In this document: positions 34,468 through 42,708 of the stretch, piece by piece | How positions within the stretch are numbered: position 1 is the first letter of the stretch | How the letters are laid out: each line of letters begins with the position of its first letter | From: Candidatus Omnitrophota bacterium | GTDB lineage: Bacteria > Omnitrophota > Omnitrophia > Omnitrophales > Aquincolibacteriaceae | Assembly (NCBI GenBank): GCA_016196565.1 | Contig: JACPXK010000091.1 | Coordinates: forward strand, 1-64,000 | Length of the DNA: 64,000 nucleotides | Reading direction: 5' to 3' | Program-made: the position numbers and the translations under genes | The notes under the pieces: generated by a model | What the model was told of the DNA's origin: nothing | Seen by the model: only the letters and a program-made list of their open reading frames with translations | Database searches by the model: none

Positions 34468-35514
34468 AAAAAAGATATAGCCGTCATTAAAGAATTTTTT
34501 CTCCCCCAATAAAGATAAAATCAAAAATCCGGGGAACATCGAAAGCAAATAGCGCGGCGTGGAAAGCCAGAATGTCATGGAACTCATCAGAATCCAGGCT
34601 AAAATCATATAAACTCCGTAAGACAAACGGCTTTTACGTAAAGCAAGTAAGCTGAGTATCAGTCCGGTAAAAACCGCGGTCATTTCAGAAATCGAAACCG
34701 ATATTTTAGCCGCAGGTCCCCGCCAGGTTAATCCTCCCCAGGCATGAAGCATTCCTTTCCAGGGGAATGCCAGCTCTTTGCCGAAGGCTTTTTTCGCCGC
34801 GGTGAAATAATGGAAAAAATCGCCGTAAAGAAAATAATGCATCAGCATAAAAATTCCGAAACCCAGAGGAATGAGGGCGAGGGCCGCGGCATTCTGAAAA
34901 CGGCAATTTTTAAGACGGAAATTTTTTTGCTGTAAATACTCCACCGCCAGAGCGGGCAGAAGAATCAGTCCTTGAACGCGCGTCAGCGTGGCCAGCATGC
35001 CCAAGAGTCCCGCGACCGGCCACCCTCCTTTTCTTGCTGCATAAAAACTGCCGACTGCGAGCATTAAGAAAAGGCTTTCCGAATATCCGGCATGGAAAAA
35101 ATAGGCGCTCGGGAAAATAGAAAGATAGAACACCGATCTTAGGGCTATTTCGGGGGAATAATCCAAAAGGAGAAGCCGGTAGAAAAAAACGCAGGCGGCG
35201 GCAAAACAAAGATTCGAAATCAGAAGCGCGTTCAAAAGATACCCCGGTGAAATAAAGGTCAGGGCACGAATCAACAAAGGGTATAAAGGAAAATTGACCG
35301 TGTATTTTAATAACTCGTCATCGGTTAAAGAAGGGTAGCCTTTTTGAGCGATTTGCAAAAAATGAAGGGTATCCCAGCGGTCCCATAGGACGAAAGGGCT
35401 GGCAGGTATTTTGTTCTGAATAAGAATATAAGCCGCCAAACCCGCGGTAAAGGTGGCAAGGGTTGAGATCAAAACAATGCCTAGAATATTTCCGGTCGAA
35501 GGGCGCTGGTTCAT
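34408..35514 (-). CDS. PIG-V-like multi-pass glycosyltransferase
   Basis: The 368-residue membrane protein has about nine helices. Motifs WDRWDTLHFLQIAQKGYP (a WDxxH-type luminal or periplasmic loop), NFPLYPLLIR and a charged loop near residue 170 (LTRVQGLIL) match the GPI mannosyltransferase PIG-V-like group found in bacteria. It probably transfers a sugar from a polyprenyl-phosphate donor to an extracytoplasmic acceptor. The 3' end overlaps rluB on the other strand by 60 bases. Confidence 0.82.
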   Translation of the reverse strand: MNQRPSTGNILGIVLISTLATFTAGLAAYILIQNKIPASPFVLWDRWDTLHFLQIAQKGYPSLTDDELLKYTVNFPLYPLLIRALTFISPGYLLNALLISNLCFAAACVFFYRLLLLDYSPEIALRSVFYLSIFPSAYFFHAGYSESLFLMLAVGSFYAARKGGWPVAGLLGMLATLTRVQGLILLPALAVEYLQQKNFRLKNCRFQNAAALALIPLGFGIFMLMHYFLYGDFFHYFTAAKKAFGKELAFPWKGMLHAWGGLTWRGPAAKISVSISEMTAVFTGLILSLLALRKSRLSYGVYMILAWILMSSMTFWLSTPRYLLSMFPGFLILSLLGEKKFFNDGYIFFSLLFYGIFLSRFVQGYWAF

Positions 35515-35578
35515 GGCTTTAAAGTGTATCGGCTGAAAACCTTAAAAAATTGCTGTCCGCTTGCATTATCGCGAGCAG

Positions 35579-35590
35579 CAGGTACCTTTT
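35579..35590. repeat. Half copy of the GGTACC repeat
   Basis: CAGGTACCTTTT lies in the leader of the DipZ-like gene; the other half of the element is missing. Confidence 0.55.
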
Positions 35591-35626
35591 ATAAAGAAGG
35601 CGCTTTGATCAAGGAGTAAGGGAGTT

Positions 35627-36766
35627 ATGATAAAAATGAAAAAAGGATGGGTTTTGTTTTTCGCGGTGGTTAGTTTTGTCTGTTTTATTTTCCTCCCTCC
35701 CGCGGGTGCCAAGAGTCCCGGCAAAAAACTTAAAAAAGCGCCGGCTTTTCCGGTAGAGGGAATTTGGCTTAATCAAAAAACTTCTTCTAAAGACATCTTC
35801 AAGCATAAAATCACACTGGTTTACTTCTGGGATTATACGTCCATCAATTGCCTGCGCGAACTCGAGCATTTAAATGAATGGTACAAGCTTTATCATCCTT
35901 ACGGTCTGGAAATGATTTTGGTTCATTCCCCCGAATATCAATTTGCCGCCGAGAAAGAAAATGTCGCCAAGGCCCTGGAAAGGTTTCAAATGCCTTATCC
36001 TGTTTACCTCGACAATGATTTTAAGATGTGGGATGCTTACGGCATGATTTCCTGGCCGACCAAACTTTTGGTCAATGAAAAGGGAATGATTGTGCACACG
36101 CAAGTGGGAGAAGGTTATCATTCGGTCACCGAAGGTTTTATTCGAAAGCACTTGAAAAAATTTAATCCGGGAGCTGTGCTTCCAGAACCTTTGGCCCAGG
36201 ATTTGGGCTCGGAAAATTATGATGCCGAACTTTGCGGGCCTATGGGTTCAGAAACTTATTTAGGGTACCGCCAACCGAGCTGGTGGAGCGGGGAACTTGC
36301 CAATAGTGAGCGGCGCTTTCCGGATCAAACGCTTCATTACAAGGACGAAGGCGAGCGCGTTCCCCACGGCTTTTTCGCGCATGGCCACTGGACCAATCGC
36401 GCCGATTATTTTGAACATTCCCGCAGCACCGACGTGTTATCCGATTATTTGGGAATTGTTTACTCCGCCCATGAAGTTTATGCCGTTTTAAACCGTATCG
36501 AAGATAAACCCGGAGGCGAGGAGGGCCGGCGGGTGTATGTGACGCGTGACGATGAACCTCTTCCACTTGCTTACCGGGGGCCGGATATTTTGGAGGATGA
36601 AAAAGGGGACACTTACATTATGGTTCGCGAGCCCAAACTTTATTATTTGGTCGCCGGGGAAGACAAAGAGTTCCATGAACTCAAGCTTTGGCCCCAGCAA
36701 AAAGGCATTGCCATCAATTCCTTCTCTTTTTCCAATTTCTGCCTTAGCGATTTCGAGCACCGCTAA
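35627..36766 (+). CDS. DipZ-like thioredoxin-fold protein lacking the CxxC pair
   Basis: A signal peptide (to about PPAGA, residue 28) precedes a thioredoxin-fold domain (residues 40-190) and a beta-rich C-terminal domain (about 205-379), the order seen in the soluble half of DipZ. FWDYTSINCLRELEHLNEWY aligns with the DipZ active-site region FWTYSCINCLRTLPYL, but the first Cys is Ser, so only one active-site Cys (near residue 75) remains. ETYLGYRQPSWW starts the DipZ C-terminal domain. A disulfide reductase role is thus doubtful. AAGGAG precedes ATG 35627; ATG 35636 is possible. Confidence 0.78.
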   Translation: MIKMKKGWVLFFAVVSFVCFIFLPPAGAKSPGKKLKKAPAFPVEGIWLNQKTSSKDIFKHKITLVYFWDYTSINCLRELEHLNEWYKLYHPYGLEMILVHSPEYQFAAEKENVAKALERFQMPYPVYLDNDFKMWDAYGMISWPTKLLVNEKGMIVHTQVGEGYHSVTEGFIRKHLKKFNPGAVLPEPLAQDLGSENYDAELCGPMGSETYLGYRQPSWWSGELANSERRFPDQTLHYKDEGERVPHGFFAHGHWTNRADYFEHSRSTDVLSDYLGIVYSAHEVYAVLNRIEDKPGGEEGRRVYVTRDDEPLPLAYRGPDILEDEKGDTYIMVREPKLYYLVAGEDKEFHELKLWPQQKGIAINSFSFSNFCLSDFEHR

Positions 36767-36796
36767 CCCAAAAGGGGCCTGGCCCCTTTTGGGTTA
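36764..36796. terminator. Perfect 33-nt palindromic repeat, bidirectional terminator
   Basis: TAACCCAAAAGGGGCC and GGCCCCTTTTGGGTTA flank a single central base. It is the longest perfect copy of the repeat family. Both strands have T runs, and it separates the DipZ-like gene (whose stop it includes) from the convergent gene at 36800-37078. Confidence 0.9.
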
Positions 36797-36799
36797 AGA

Positions 36800-37078
36800 T
36801 TACAGGCGGATTTTACGGATTTTTTTCTCTGCCTGAGAAAATATCCAGCATTCTTCCGTGCCCGCCGCCGATTTTTCCAGGATAATCACCATTTGTTTCC
36901 CGACGGAAAAGGCAGGATGCACTTCAATGGCTTCCTTGGAAGTATCTTCGCTTCTCAAGGCCTCAAGCAAAAACTGCCGTTCATGCTTTTTAAGTTGGGT
37001 GCCCATTTCCAGCAAATCTTCCAAGACATATTCCCATTCGGAAGATTTAACCGGAACAGGTGAATTTAAAATATTCAT
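36800..37078 (-). CDS. Hypothetical protein (92 aa)
   Basis: No family was recognised. The sequence has a helical N-terminal half (VLEDLLEMGTQLKKHERQFLLEAL) and a strand-rich C-terminal half ending in basic residues, with one Cys and no signal or membrane segment. AAGGAGAT sits six bases before the ATG. It is the only gene on this strand until past queF, and the stretch upstream (37079-37404) has no other gene. Confidence 0.65.
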   Translation of the reverse strand: MNILNSPVPVKSSEWEYVLEDLLEMGTQLKKHERQFLLEALRSEDTSKEAIEVHPAFSVGKQMVIILEKSAAGTEECWIFSQAEKKIRKIRL

Positions 37079-37404
37079 GATTTATCTCCTTGTGATGAAT
37101 TTGAGGGTAAGCATACACACAAGAACCCCGCGCGGAAATCCCAAAATGAAATAAATTTCGCAGCCGTCTATTATTAAAATAAATTGTGATCGTAATAGTA
37201 GATACGGGTTTTAAAAAAGTTTTTCTAATGAACTCAATTTTTTAAAAATGCTGGGGTTGTGGCGCGGAATGATCAAACGCTGTCATCATGAGTCAATCTC
37301 CCAAAAATCCAAATCAATTTTTACCAGCCGGGTTCAGTTTCGATGAAAAGCAGGCATGCATGATCGTCTAGTCCTCTTTAAAGGGCCGTGTTATAATTCC
37401 CGGC
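37079..37404. other. Intergenic region between divergent genes
   Basis: This 326-base stretch is AT-rich and holds the leader of the gene at 36800-37078 and the promoter of queF. Frames of 25 and 27 codons starting at 37270 and 37288 lack ribosome sites and are not called. No riboswitch fold for preQ1 was recognised near queF. Confidence 0.5.
37392..37397 (+). promoter_or_regulatory. -10 box directly before queF
   Basis: TATAAT ends seven bases before the queF ATG, with no Shine-Dalgarno sequence, so the transcript would begin at or next to the start codon. The -35 region is weak. Confidence 0.5.
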
Positions 37405-37773
37405 ATGCCGAGCCGTCCGTCAAAAAAATTGGAGGTTTTTCCCAATCCCTGTCCCAAACGGGATTATGAAATTCGTTTTGAATGTCCGGAGTTTACCTGC
37501 CTTTGCCCCCGCACCGGACAGCCGGATTTCGCCACGATCCGTATTGTCTATATCCCCGACAAACTTTGCGTGGAACTCAAAAGCCTCAAGCTTTATTTAT
37601 GGAGTTTCCGTAACGAAGGGGCTTTTCACGAGGCGGTGACCAATCATATTTTGGAGGATTTGGTCCGGGCCGTGAAACCCCGAGGGATGCAAATCGAAGG
37701 GGATTTTTACATTCGAGGCGGCATTCATACCGTGGTGAAAGTTTCGCATCGCAAGCCCGGCTTTAAAATCTGA
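37405..37773 (+). CDS. queF: NADPH-dependent 7-cyano-7-deazaguanine reductase
   Basis: The 122-residue, single-domain QueF carries the catalytic Cys in [14 protein letters not shown], the substrate Glu and His in [21 protein letters not shown], and ends with GGIHTVVKV. It reduces preQ0 to preQ1 for queuosine in tRNA. No other queuosine gene is in the window. A TATAAT box sits seven bases before the ATG. Confidence 0.95.
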   Translation: MPSRPSKKLEVFPNPCPKRDYEIRFECPEFTCLCPRTGQPDFATIRIVYIPDKLCVELKSLKLYLWSFRNEGAFHEAVTNHILEDLVRAVKPRGMQIEGDFYIRGGIHTVVKVSHRKPGFKI

Positions 37774-37776
37774 TTC

Positions 37777-39033
37777 ATGCGTATTATCGCGGATTTTCAT
37801 ATTCATTCTAAATATAGCCGGGCGACTTCCCGCGAAATGGAAATCGGAACCCTGGATCGCTATGCCCGTATGAAGGGCATCAATTTACTCGCCACCGGCG
37901 ATTTCACGCATCCACAATATTTCGCTGAACTCCGCAGCGCGCTGGAGCCTCTCGGCAACGGTCTTTTCAAGCTTCGCGGAAGCCAATCCGAAGTTCATTT
38001 TCTCCTCACGGTCGAAATCAGCAATATTTTTTCCGTCAAAGGTAAAACCAAAAGAATTCATACGGTTTTGTTCGCGCCGTCTTTTGAAGCGGCCGAAAAA
38101 ATCAATCGCCAGCTTTCGCGCTGGGGAAAACTCGCCAGTGACGGCCGGCCCATTTTCGGCATTCATGTCAAAGAGATTGTCAAAGCGGTCATGGATATTT
38201 CTGGCGATTGTCTGATTGTGCCGGCGCATGCCTGGACGCCCTGGTTTTCGGTTTTTGGTTCCCAGTCCGGTTTTGATTCGCTCGAAGAATGTTTTGAGGA
38301 CGAGACGCGGCATATTCATGCCATCGAAACCGGGCTTTCTTCGGATCCGGCCATGAATTGGCGGCTTTCGGGTCTTGATAAAATCACCCTTTTATCGAAT
38401 TCGGATTCTCATTCTCCGTCCCGCATTGGCCGCGAAGCCAATGTGTTTGAATGCGCCATGGATTATTTTGAAATTCTGGACATTATTAAAAAGGGTGACC
38501 CCAAGCGTTTTCTTTATACCATCGAATTTTTTCCTCCGGAAGGAAAGTATCATCTGGACGGCCACCGGGATTGCGGCATTTGTTTTGAGCCGAAAGTGAC
38601 CAAGGAGCATGATTATCTTTGCCCGGAATGCGGCAAGAAACTTACCGTAGGCGTCATGCACCGGGTGGAATCTCTTGCCGACCGTCCGGAAGGTTTTTGT
38701 CCGGAAGGCAAAATCCCGTTTAAGAATATGGTGCCCCTCGATGAAATTATTGCCGCGGCTTTGGGCAAAAATGTGGGGACCAAGACCGTGGATCAAGCCT
38801 ATGAAAAAATGATACGCGAACTCGGAACCGAACTCGACATTCTTTTTGAGCGCAGCGAAAGCGAAATGCAAGGTCACGGCGATCCGCGTGTGATCGAAGG
38901 GATTATGAAAGTGCGCCGCCGTGAAATCGAAGTCACTCCCGGTTATGACGGCCTTTACGGCAAAGTCAAATTTTTAAAAGACAGCCCGAAGAAAAATTTT
39001 TCCGAAACAACTCCTCAAATGGAACTTTTTTGA
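37777..39033 (+). CDS. Endonuclease Q (PHP domain plus zinc finger)
   Basis: The 418-residue protein starts with PHP metal motifs (DFHIHSKYSRAT), continues with ATGDFTHP, VPAHAWTPWFSVFGSQSGFDSL and SNSDSHSP, and then has a zinc finger with CGICFEPK and CPECGKK (about residues 266-290). This domain order defines EndoQ, which cuts DNA 5' of deaminated or abasic sites. It is known best from archaea and from a limited set of bacteria. It starts three bases after queF. A DNA repair role is inferred from the family. Confidence 0.87.
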   Translation: MRIIADFHIHSKYSRATSREMEIGTLDRYARMKGINLLATGDFTHPQYFAELRSALEPLGNGLFKLRGSQSEVHFLLTVEISNIFSVKGKTKRIHTVLFAPSFEAAEKINRQLSRWGKLASDGRPIFGIHVKEIVKAVMDISGDCLIVPAHAWTPWFSVFGSQSGFDSLEECFEDETRHIHAIETGLSSDPAMNWRLSGLDKITLLSNSDSHSPSRIGREANVFECAMDYFEILDIIKKGDPKRFLYTIEFFPPEGKYHLDGHRDCGICFEPKVTKEHDYLCPECGKKLTVGVMHRVESLADRPEGFCPEGKIPFKNMVPLDEIIAAALGKNVGTKTVDQAYEKMIRELGTELDILFERSESEMQGHGDPRVIEGIMKVRRREIEVTPGYDGLYGKVKFLKDSPKKNFSETTPQMELF

Positions 39034-39034
39034 A

Positions 39035-40699
39035 ATGAGACAAGCCAAAGGTGCCTGGCACCAAGGGGCCTGGCCCCTTTTGGGTTTGGTGATTGTTTTT
39101 TCGACACAAGCGATGGCACAAGAAAAAGCTTATGATTTTTTGATTCAGAATGCGACGGTTTATGACGGGCTTTCCACGGCGCCTCGTTATACCGACGTGG
39201 CCATCAGTCACGAAACCATCGCTGCTGTGGGAAAACTAAATCCCGGGGACGCCGTTCAAGTGATCGACGGCACCGGCCTGATTCTCACGCCGGGTTTTAT
39301 CGATGCCCACACCCATTCGGATTTTAATGCCATGGTTTATCCCAATCTCCCCAACAAAATCACCCAGGGGGTGACGACGGAAATTACCGGCAATTGCGGC
39401 ATGTCGGCCGCGCCGGTTTTGGGAGATCATCAAAATCAAATCCGTTCCGTTTGGGCGCGCGAAGGGGTGCAGATTCCGAAAGAAATTTCCTGGCAAAGTT
39501 TTGAGGATTATCTAAAAGCCGGCGGGAAAGCGGGATCTTACACCCATCAAGCCGCACTGGTCGGCCACGGTAATTTGCGGTTTGCCGTCATGGGAAACGC
39601 TGCACGCGCCGCCACCGAAACCGAAATTAATGAAATGAAAAAAATCCTTGCTCAAGCCATGGAAGAAGGGGCTTATGGGATTTCATTCGGACTCGTCTAT
39701 ATCCCCGGAACTTTTGCCGCCAAAGAAGAGCTCGTGGCGCTTTGCAAAGAAGCCGCAAGCCATAACGGTGTTTGCGCCTTTCATATGAGAAGCGAAAGCA
39801 AAAATCTTATTGAAGCCATTCAGGAGACCCTTGAAATCGCAGAGACCTCCCGTGCCACTATTCAAATTTCTCATCTCAAAGCCGCCGGCCCGGATAATTG
39901 GCCCAAAATCGACGAAGCCTTTCGATTAATCGAAGAGGCCCGCGCACGGGGAGTTCGCGTGCAAGCGGATGCTTATCCTTATGCGGCAAGTTTCGCGGAG
40001 CTCGGCGTTATTCTCCCGAACGATCTTTATGAAAATGAAAATCGTGTCGCTTTTTTCCGCGATCCGGAAAAATCCGCCGAAATTCTGGACAAACTCAAAA
40101 AATATTATGTCCAGAAAAAACGCCGCTGGGATAATGTCATGATTGCGAATGCCGGGGACGAACGTTATTTGTCTTACGAAGGCAAAACCATCGCCCAAAT
40201 CAGCCAGGAAACCGGAAAATCTCCGGAAGAATTTTTATTTGAGATTTTGCGCGACACGGGTTTTGAAACAAGCGCCTTCTATTTTTCCCAAAGCGAGGAC
40301 GTCGTCCGGCGCGTTTTGCAAAAACCTTATGTGTCGCCGGGTTCCGACAGCATTGCCGACGGCAGCCGCAAACCCCATCCGCGCGCCTTTGGGACTTTTC
40401 CGAAAATCCTGGCGGAAGATTTGTCCGATAACAAAATTCTCCTTGGGGAAGAAATACGGAAAATGACCTCGCGCGTGGCAAAACATTTCGGAATCAAAGA
40501 ACGGGGAGTCATTCAGGCGGCCTATTTTGCAGACATTATTTTATGGGATCCCGAAACGATTTCTGATTTTGCCAACTATGAAAACCCCCAGCTTTTAAGC
40601 CACGGCATTCGCTGGGCCTTTGTGAGCGGCCGTCCCGAAATCAAAGACGGCGAACTCACCGGTACGAAAAGCGGCACCTTCCTTCAGCATTCTAGCTGA
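39035..40699 (+). CDS. Exported N-acyl-D-amino-acid deacylase (amidohydrolase)
   Basis: Amidohydrolase motifs are present: PGFIDAHTHSDF (metal His pair), GVTTEITGNCGMSAAP, the Glu-containing AFHMRSESK, QISHLKAAG, and the late GSDSIADG...PHPRAFGTF. It cleaves N-acyl D-amino acids. The signal peptide (cleaved near MAQ-EK, residue 27-30) contains KGAWHQGAWPLL, encoded by a palindromic repeat. Most D-aminoacylases are cytoplasmic; the signal peptide points to the periplasm. Length is 554 residues. It follows EndoQ after one base. Confidence 0.9.
   Translation: MRQAKGAWHQGAWPLLGLVIVFSTQAMAQEKAYDFLIQNATVYDGLSTAPRYTDVAISHETIAAVGKLNPGDAVQVIDGTGLILTPGFIDAHTHSDFNAMVYPNLPNKITQGVTTEITGNCGMSAAPVLGDHQNQIRSVWAREGVQIPKEISWQSFEDYLKAGGKAGSYTHQAALVGHGNLRFAVMGNAARAATETEINEMKKILAQAMEEGAYGISFGLVYIPGTFAAKEELVALCKEAASHNGVCAFHMRSESKNLIEAIQETLEIAETSRATIQISHLKAAGPDNWPKIDEAFRLIEEARARGVRVQADAYPYAASFAELGVILPNDLYENENRVAFFRDPEKSAEILDKLKKYYVQKKRRWDNVMIANAGDERYLSYEGKTIAQISQETGKSPEEFLFEILRDTGFETSAFYFSQSEDVVRRVLQKPYVSPGSDSIADGSRKPHPRAFGTFPKILAEDLSDNKILLGEEIRKMTSRVAKHFGIKERGVIQAAYFADIILWDPETISDFANYENPQLLSHGIRWAFVSGRPEIKDGELTGTKSGTFLQHSS
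39047..39084. repeat. Composite palindromic repeat inside the D-aminoacylase signal peptide
   Basis: AAAGGTGCCTGGCACC is followed by AAGGGGCCTGGCCCCTTTTGGG. It begins four codons after the start at 39035 and is translated as KGAWHQGAWPLLG, the border of the signal's charged and hydrophobic regions. Confidence 0.92.
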
Positions 40700-40906
40700 T
40701 CTCAATTTCTCAAAAAACGTCTGAAAAATCTGACACTTTAGCGGTACATTATTCATCCTTCGTTTTTCTTATTTATCCTCTTTTACCTCTCTACGTTGAA
40801 GATAATTCCCTTTATTCGGCACGGTATTTGTCAGTATTCCCTGAAAAAGGGGCGTAGTCTCAATACGTCCGCAAATGAGAGCCATTCGTGAGGAAAGGGA
40901 GGCAAA

Positions 40907-41068
40907 ATGAAGATGAAAATCCAAACACTGCTTTTGCTCTTTTTGATTCTAGCAAATTCCGGCTGTGCCGCGGCGTGGTTTGGAGCGGGAGCTGCCACAG
41001 GTGCCGTTGTCCATGAAGCTGTCGATGACGACGAAAAAGTCGTGGTTGTCGAAAGGGAAAAAGGATAA
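40907..41068 (+). CDS. Small lipoprotein (53 aa)
   Basis: The frame begins after the strong site AGGAAAGGGAGG. The product has a basic start, a hydrophobic stretch and LANSGC at residues 15-20, a lipobox-like end with Cys 20 as the lipidated residue (the -3 position is Asn, not the usual Leu). The rest is Ala/Gly-rich and ends in an acidic then basic tail (AVDDDEKVVVVEREKG). It resembles short glycine-zipper lipoproteins. No function is known. The stretch 40700-40906 before it holds no gene. Confidence 0.7.
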   Translation: MKMKIQTLLLLFLILANSGCAAAWFGAGAATGAVVHEAVDDDEKVVVVEREKG

Positions 41069-41079
41069 TTCCCATAGGA

Positions 41080-41108
41080 GTGACATTTCCCAGCCTTCCT
41101 CCTATAAT
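41080..41108 (+). promoter_or_regulatory. Promoter of the DUF1016-SNase gene
   Basis: GTGACA (41080-41085) and TATAAT (41103-41108) have a 17-nt spacer. ATG 41117 lies eight bases beyond, without a Shine-Dalgarno sequence, so the leader would be about two bases. Confidence 0.65.
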
Positions 41109-41116
41109 GTCGGGCC

Positions 41117-42133
41117 ATGACCTCTGTTATGGCCATCGCCAAGAAAAAATCGCAAACGCTCTCCAGCTATTCTGTTCTGCTTTATAGAATCCGCCAGGCC
41201 ATTGCCCATGGTAAAGAACGCGCGCAAGACGCCGTCGAGCGTGAACTGTTACACACCAAATGGGAAACTGGAAAACTTATTCTGAAACATATTCTGCTGA
41301 ATAAAGACCGCGCCCAATATGGAGAACAAGTAGTCAAACGGCTTTCAAAAGATCTGGGAATAAGCGAGACAGAAGTTAAATATATAGTCGAATATGCTCG
41401 CTCAAACTCAATTCGCCCGCATGCGGGCGAATTGAGCTGGGATAAGCAGCGCGATTTACTCTCAATTAATGAAGAAGAAAAAAGGCTTATGCTTACTCAA
41501 AAAGCAGTGCGAGGGAAATGGTCGCGCGAAACTCTTCGCCATGAAATCAAAAAACTGAAAGCCGCCAAACAAATTACTGTTTCCAAAGAGCCTTTGCTCG
41601 AAACGCTCGTCGCTAAAAAGGGAGAACTTTATACTTATAAGATTGTTATTGCCAAACTCGGTCCCTGGCAGGGAAAGCTAGTTGTTGACTTGGGGTTTTC
41701 CAATTACTTTCGGCCTTCGAAAAATTTCTACTTTAAGGAAAATGAAATTGTTCGCCTTTTAGAAAATGGAAAACTGGAACGCGTCAAAGATGCGACGGAT
41801 GAGATACTCTTTACTTTCAAAGTTTATCTCGACGAAGTCACGGATGCCGACACACTTTGGGTGATGGTGGATCTGGGCTTCGGCTTTACTACCAAACAAC
41901 AGCTTCGTCTGCGCGGCCTTGACGCTCCTGAGATTGCAACACGTGCCGGTCAAGCCGCCAAGAAATTCGTGGAACGCCAGCTCAAATCCGCTTCTGAAAT
42001 TACAATTACCAGCACCAAATCCGACAAATATGACCGCTACCTTGCCGATGTTTTCTACACTCGCAACGGGAAAGAAGAATACCTCAACAACAAACTCCTC
42101 CAGCTCGGCTTTGCCATGAGGGTGAATGAATGA
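41117..42133 (+). CDS. DUF1016 (YhcG)-N-terminal domain fused to an SNase-like nuclease
   Basis: The first 160 residues match the DUF1016/YhcG N-terminal domain (YRIRQAIAHGKERAQDAVERELL, KLILKH, YGEQVVKRLSKDLG, then ELSWDKQRDLL and KWSRETLRHEIK). A middle linker leads to an SNase domain at about residues 235-335, with LRLRGLDAPEI and DKYDRYLAD carrying the catalytic residues. The protein has no signal peptide. A 30-base perfect palindrome at 41407-41436 lies inside the first domain. It is the intact paralogue of the intron-split gene at the window start. A defence or DNA-processing role is a guess from DUF1016 biology. Confidence 0.82.
   Translation: MTSVMAIAKKKSQTLSSYSVLLYRIRQAIAHGKERAQDAVERELLHTKWETGKLILKHILLNKDRAQYGEQVVKRLSKDLGISETEVKYIVEYARSNSIRPHAGELSWDKQRDLLSINEEEKRLMLTQKAVRGKWSRETLRHEIKKLKAAKQITVSKEPLLETLVAKKGELYTYKIVIAKLGPWQGKLVVDLGFSNYFRPSKNFYFKENEIVRLLENGKLERVKDATDEILFTFKVYLDEVTDADTLWVMVDLGFGFTTKQQLRLRGLDAPEIATRAGQAAKKFVERQLKSASEITITSTKSDKYDRYLADVFYTRNGKEEYLNNKLLQLGFAMRVNE
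41407..41436. repeat. Perfect 30-nt palindrome inside the DUF1016 coding region
   Basis: CTCAATTCGCCCGCA is followed at once by its exact reverse complement. It encodes SIRPHAGEL at a place where DUF1016 proteins have a variable loop. It does not belong to the GGNNCC family. Confidence 0.85.
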
Positions 42134-42672
42134 ATATTTTGACTGAAATATTTTTATTTTTGGAAGAATTGATTAATCAAACAAGCCTTCTTTATTTTTT
42201 TAGTACTCTAGCTCAATGTGCGGCGGCTTTTGCAGGGCTTGTTGGCGTCTTCGCAATTTTTAGATTGCAGGCACAATCATCTAGAATCGGTGAAGAATAC
42301 GCTTCTGCTAAACATTGGCTAAGAACATCACCTGGCGTTGGCAATGCCGAAGCTCTTTCGCCTATAGAAACTAAAAATTGGTTAGAAAAAATCAAAAAAA
42401 AAGAATGGCAAGGGAATTTTAGTGAGTTTGCCGGACAAGTTTTGGAACGTCTTCTTGAAGTCGAGAAATTTAATGAACGATTAGTTTATAAAGTTTCTAA
42501 ACCTCTGACATGGTGGGCCGTCATATTTTTGCTATCATTGATGCTTATTCCAATTTCGAAATGGACCGAAGGACTGGCTGGGCTATTGGTGGTAATTATG
42601 TTTCTGCTAGTTTCGGGAGTTGCACTGTGGAAAACAAAGCGCTTTGTTCAACAGTGCCTAGATTTTAAATAG
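42130..42672 (+). CDS. Membrane protein of unknown function (180 aa)
   Basis: The start overlaps the DUF1016-SNase stop by 4 nt (ATGA). One N-terminal helix (about residues 20-45, including AAAFAGLVGVFAIFRLQ) is followed by a soluble helical part and two helices near the C-terminus. The base composition is AT-richer than the surrounding genes, as for the whole 41.1-43.8 kb patch. No family name was recognised; similar AAAFAGLVGVF proteins are common near accessory genes. Confidence 0.7.
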   Translation: MNILTEIFLFLEELINQTSLLYFFSTLAQCAAAFAGLVGVFAIFRLQAQSSRIGEEYASAKHWLRTSPGVGNAEALSPIETKNWLEKIKKKEWQGNFSEFAGQVLERLLEVEKFNERLVYKVSKPLTWWAVIFLLSLMLIPISKWTEGLAGLLVVIMFLLVSGVALWKTKRFVQQCLDFK

Positions 42673-42689
42673 TGGACCCTTATATTTGA

Positions 42690-42698
42690 TGGTATACT
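42690..42698 (+). promoter_or_regulatory. Extended -10 promoter of the Panacea gene pair
   Basis: TGGTATACT is a TGn-extended -10 box. ATG 42709 lies 10 bases on, with no Shine-Dalgarno sequence; the leader would be about four bases. Confidence 0.5.
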
Positions 42699-42708
42699 TC
42701 TGGCAGTT

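Noticed and set aside
37288..37371. A 27-codon frame before queF
   Set aside because: It has no ribosome binding site and no recognisable features; chance frames of this size are common.
37079..37404. A preQ1 riboswitch before queF
   Set aside because: No H-type pseudoknot with the typical A-rich tail was found, and the likely promoter abuts the start codon, leaving no leader.
40700..40906. A gene in the stretch after the D-aminoacylase
   Set aside because: No frame with a ribosome site was found; the region only carries the leader of the small lipoprotein.
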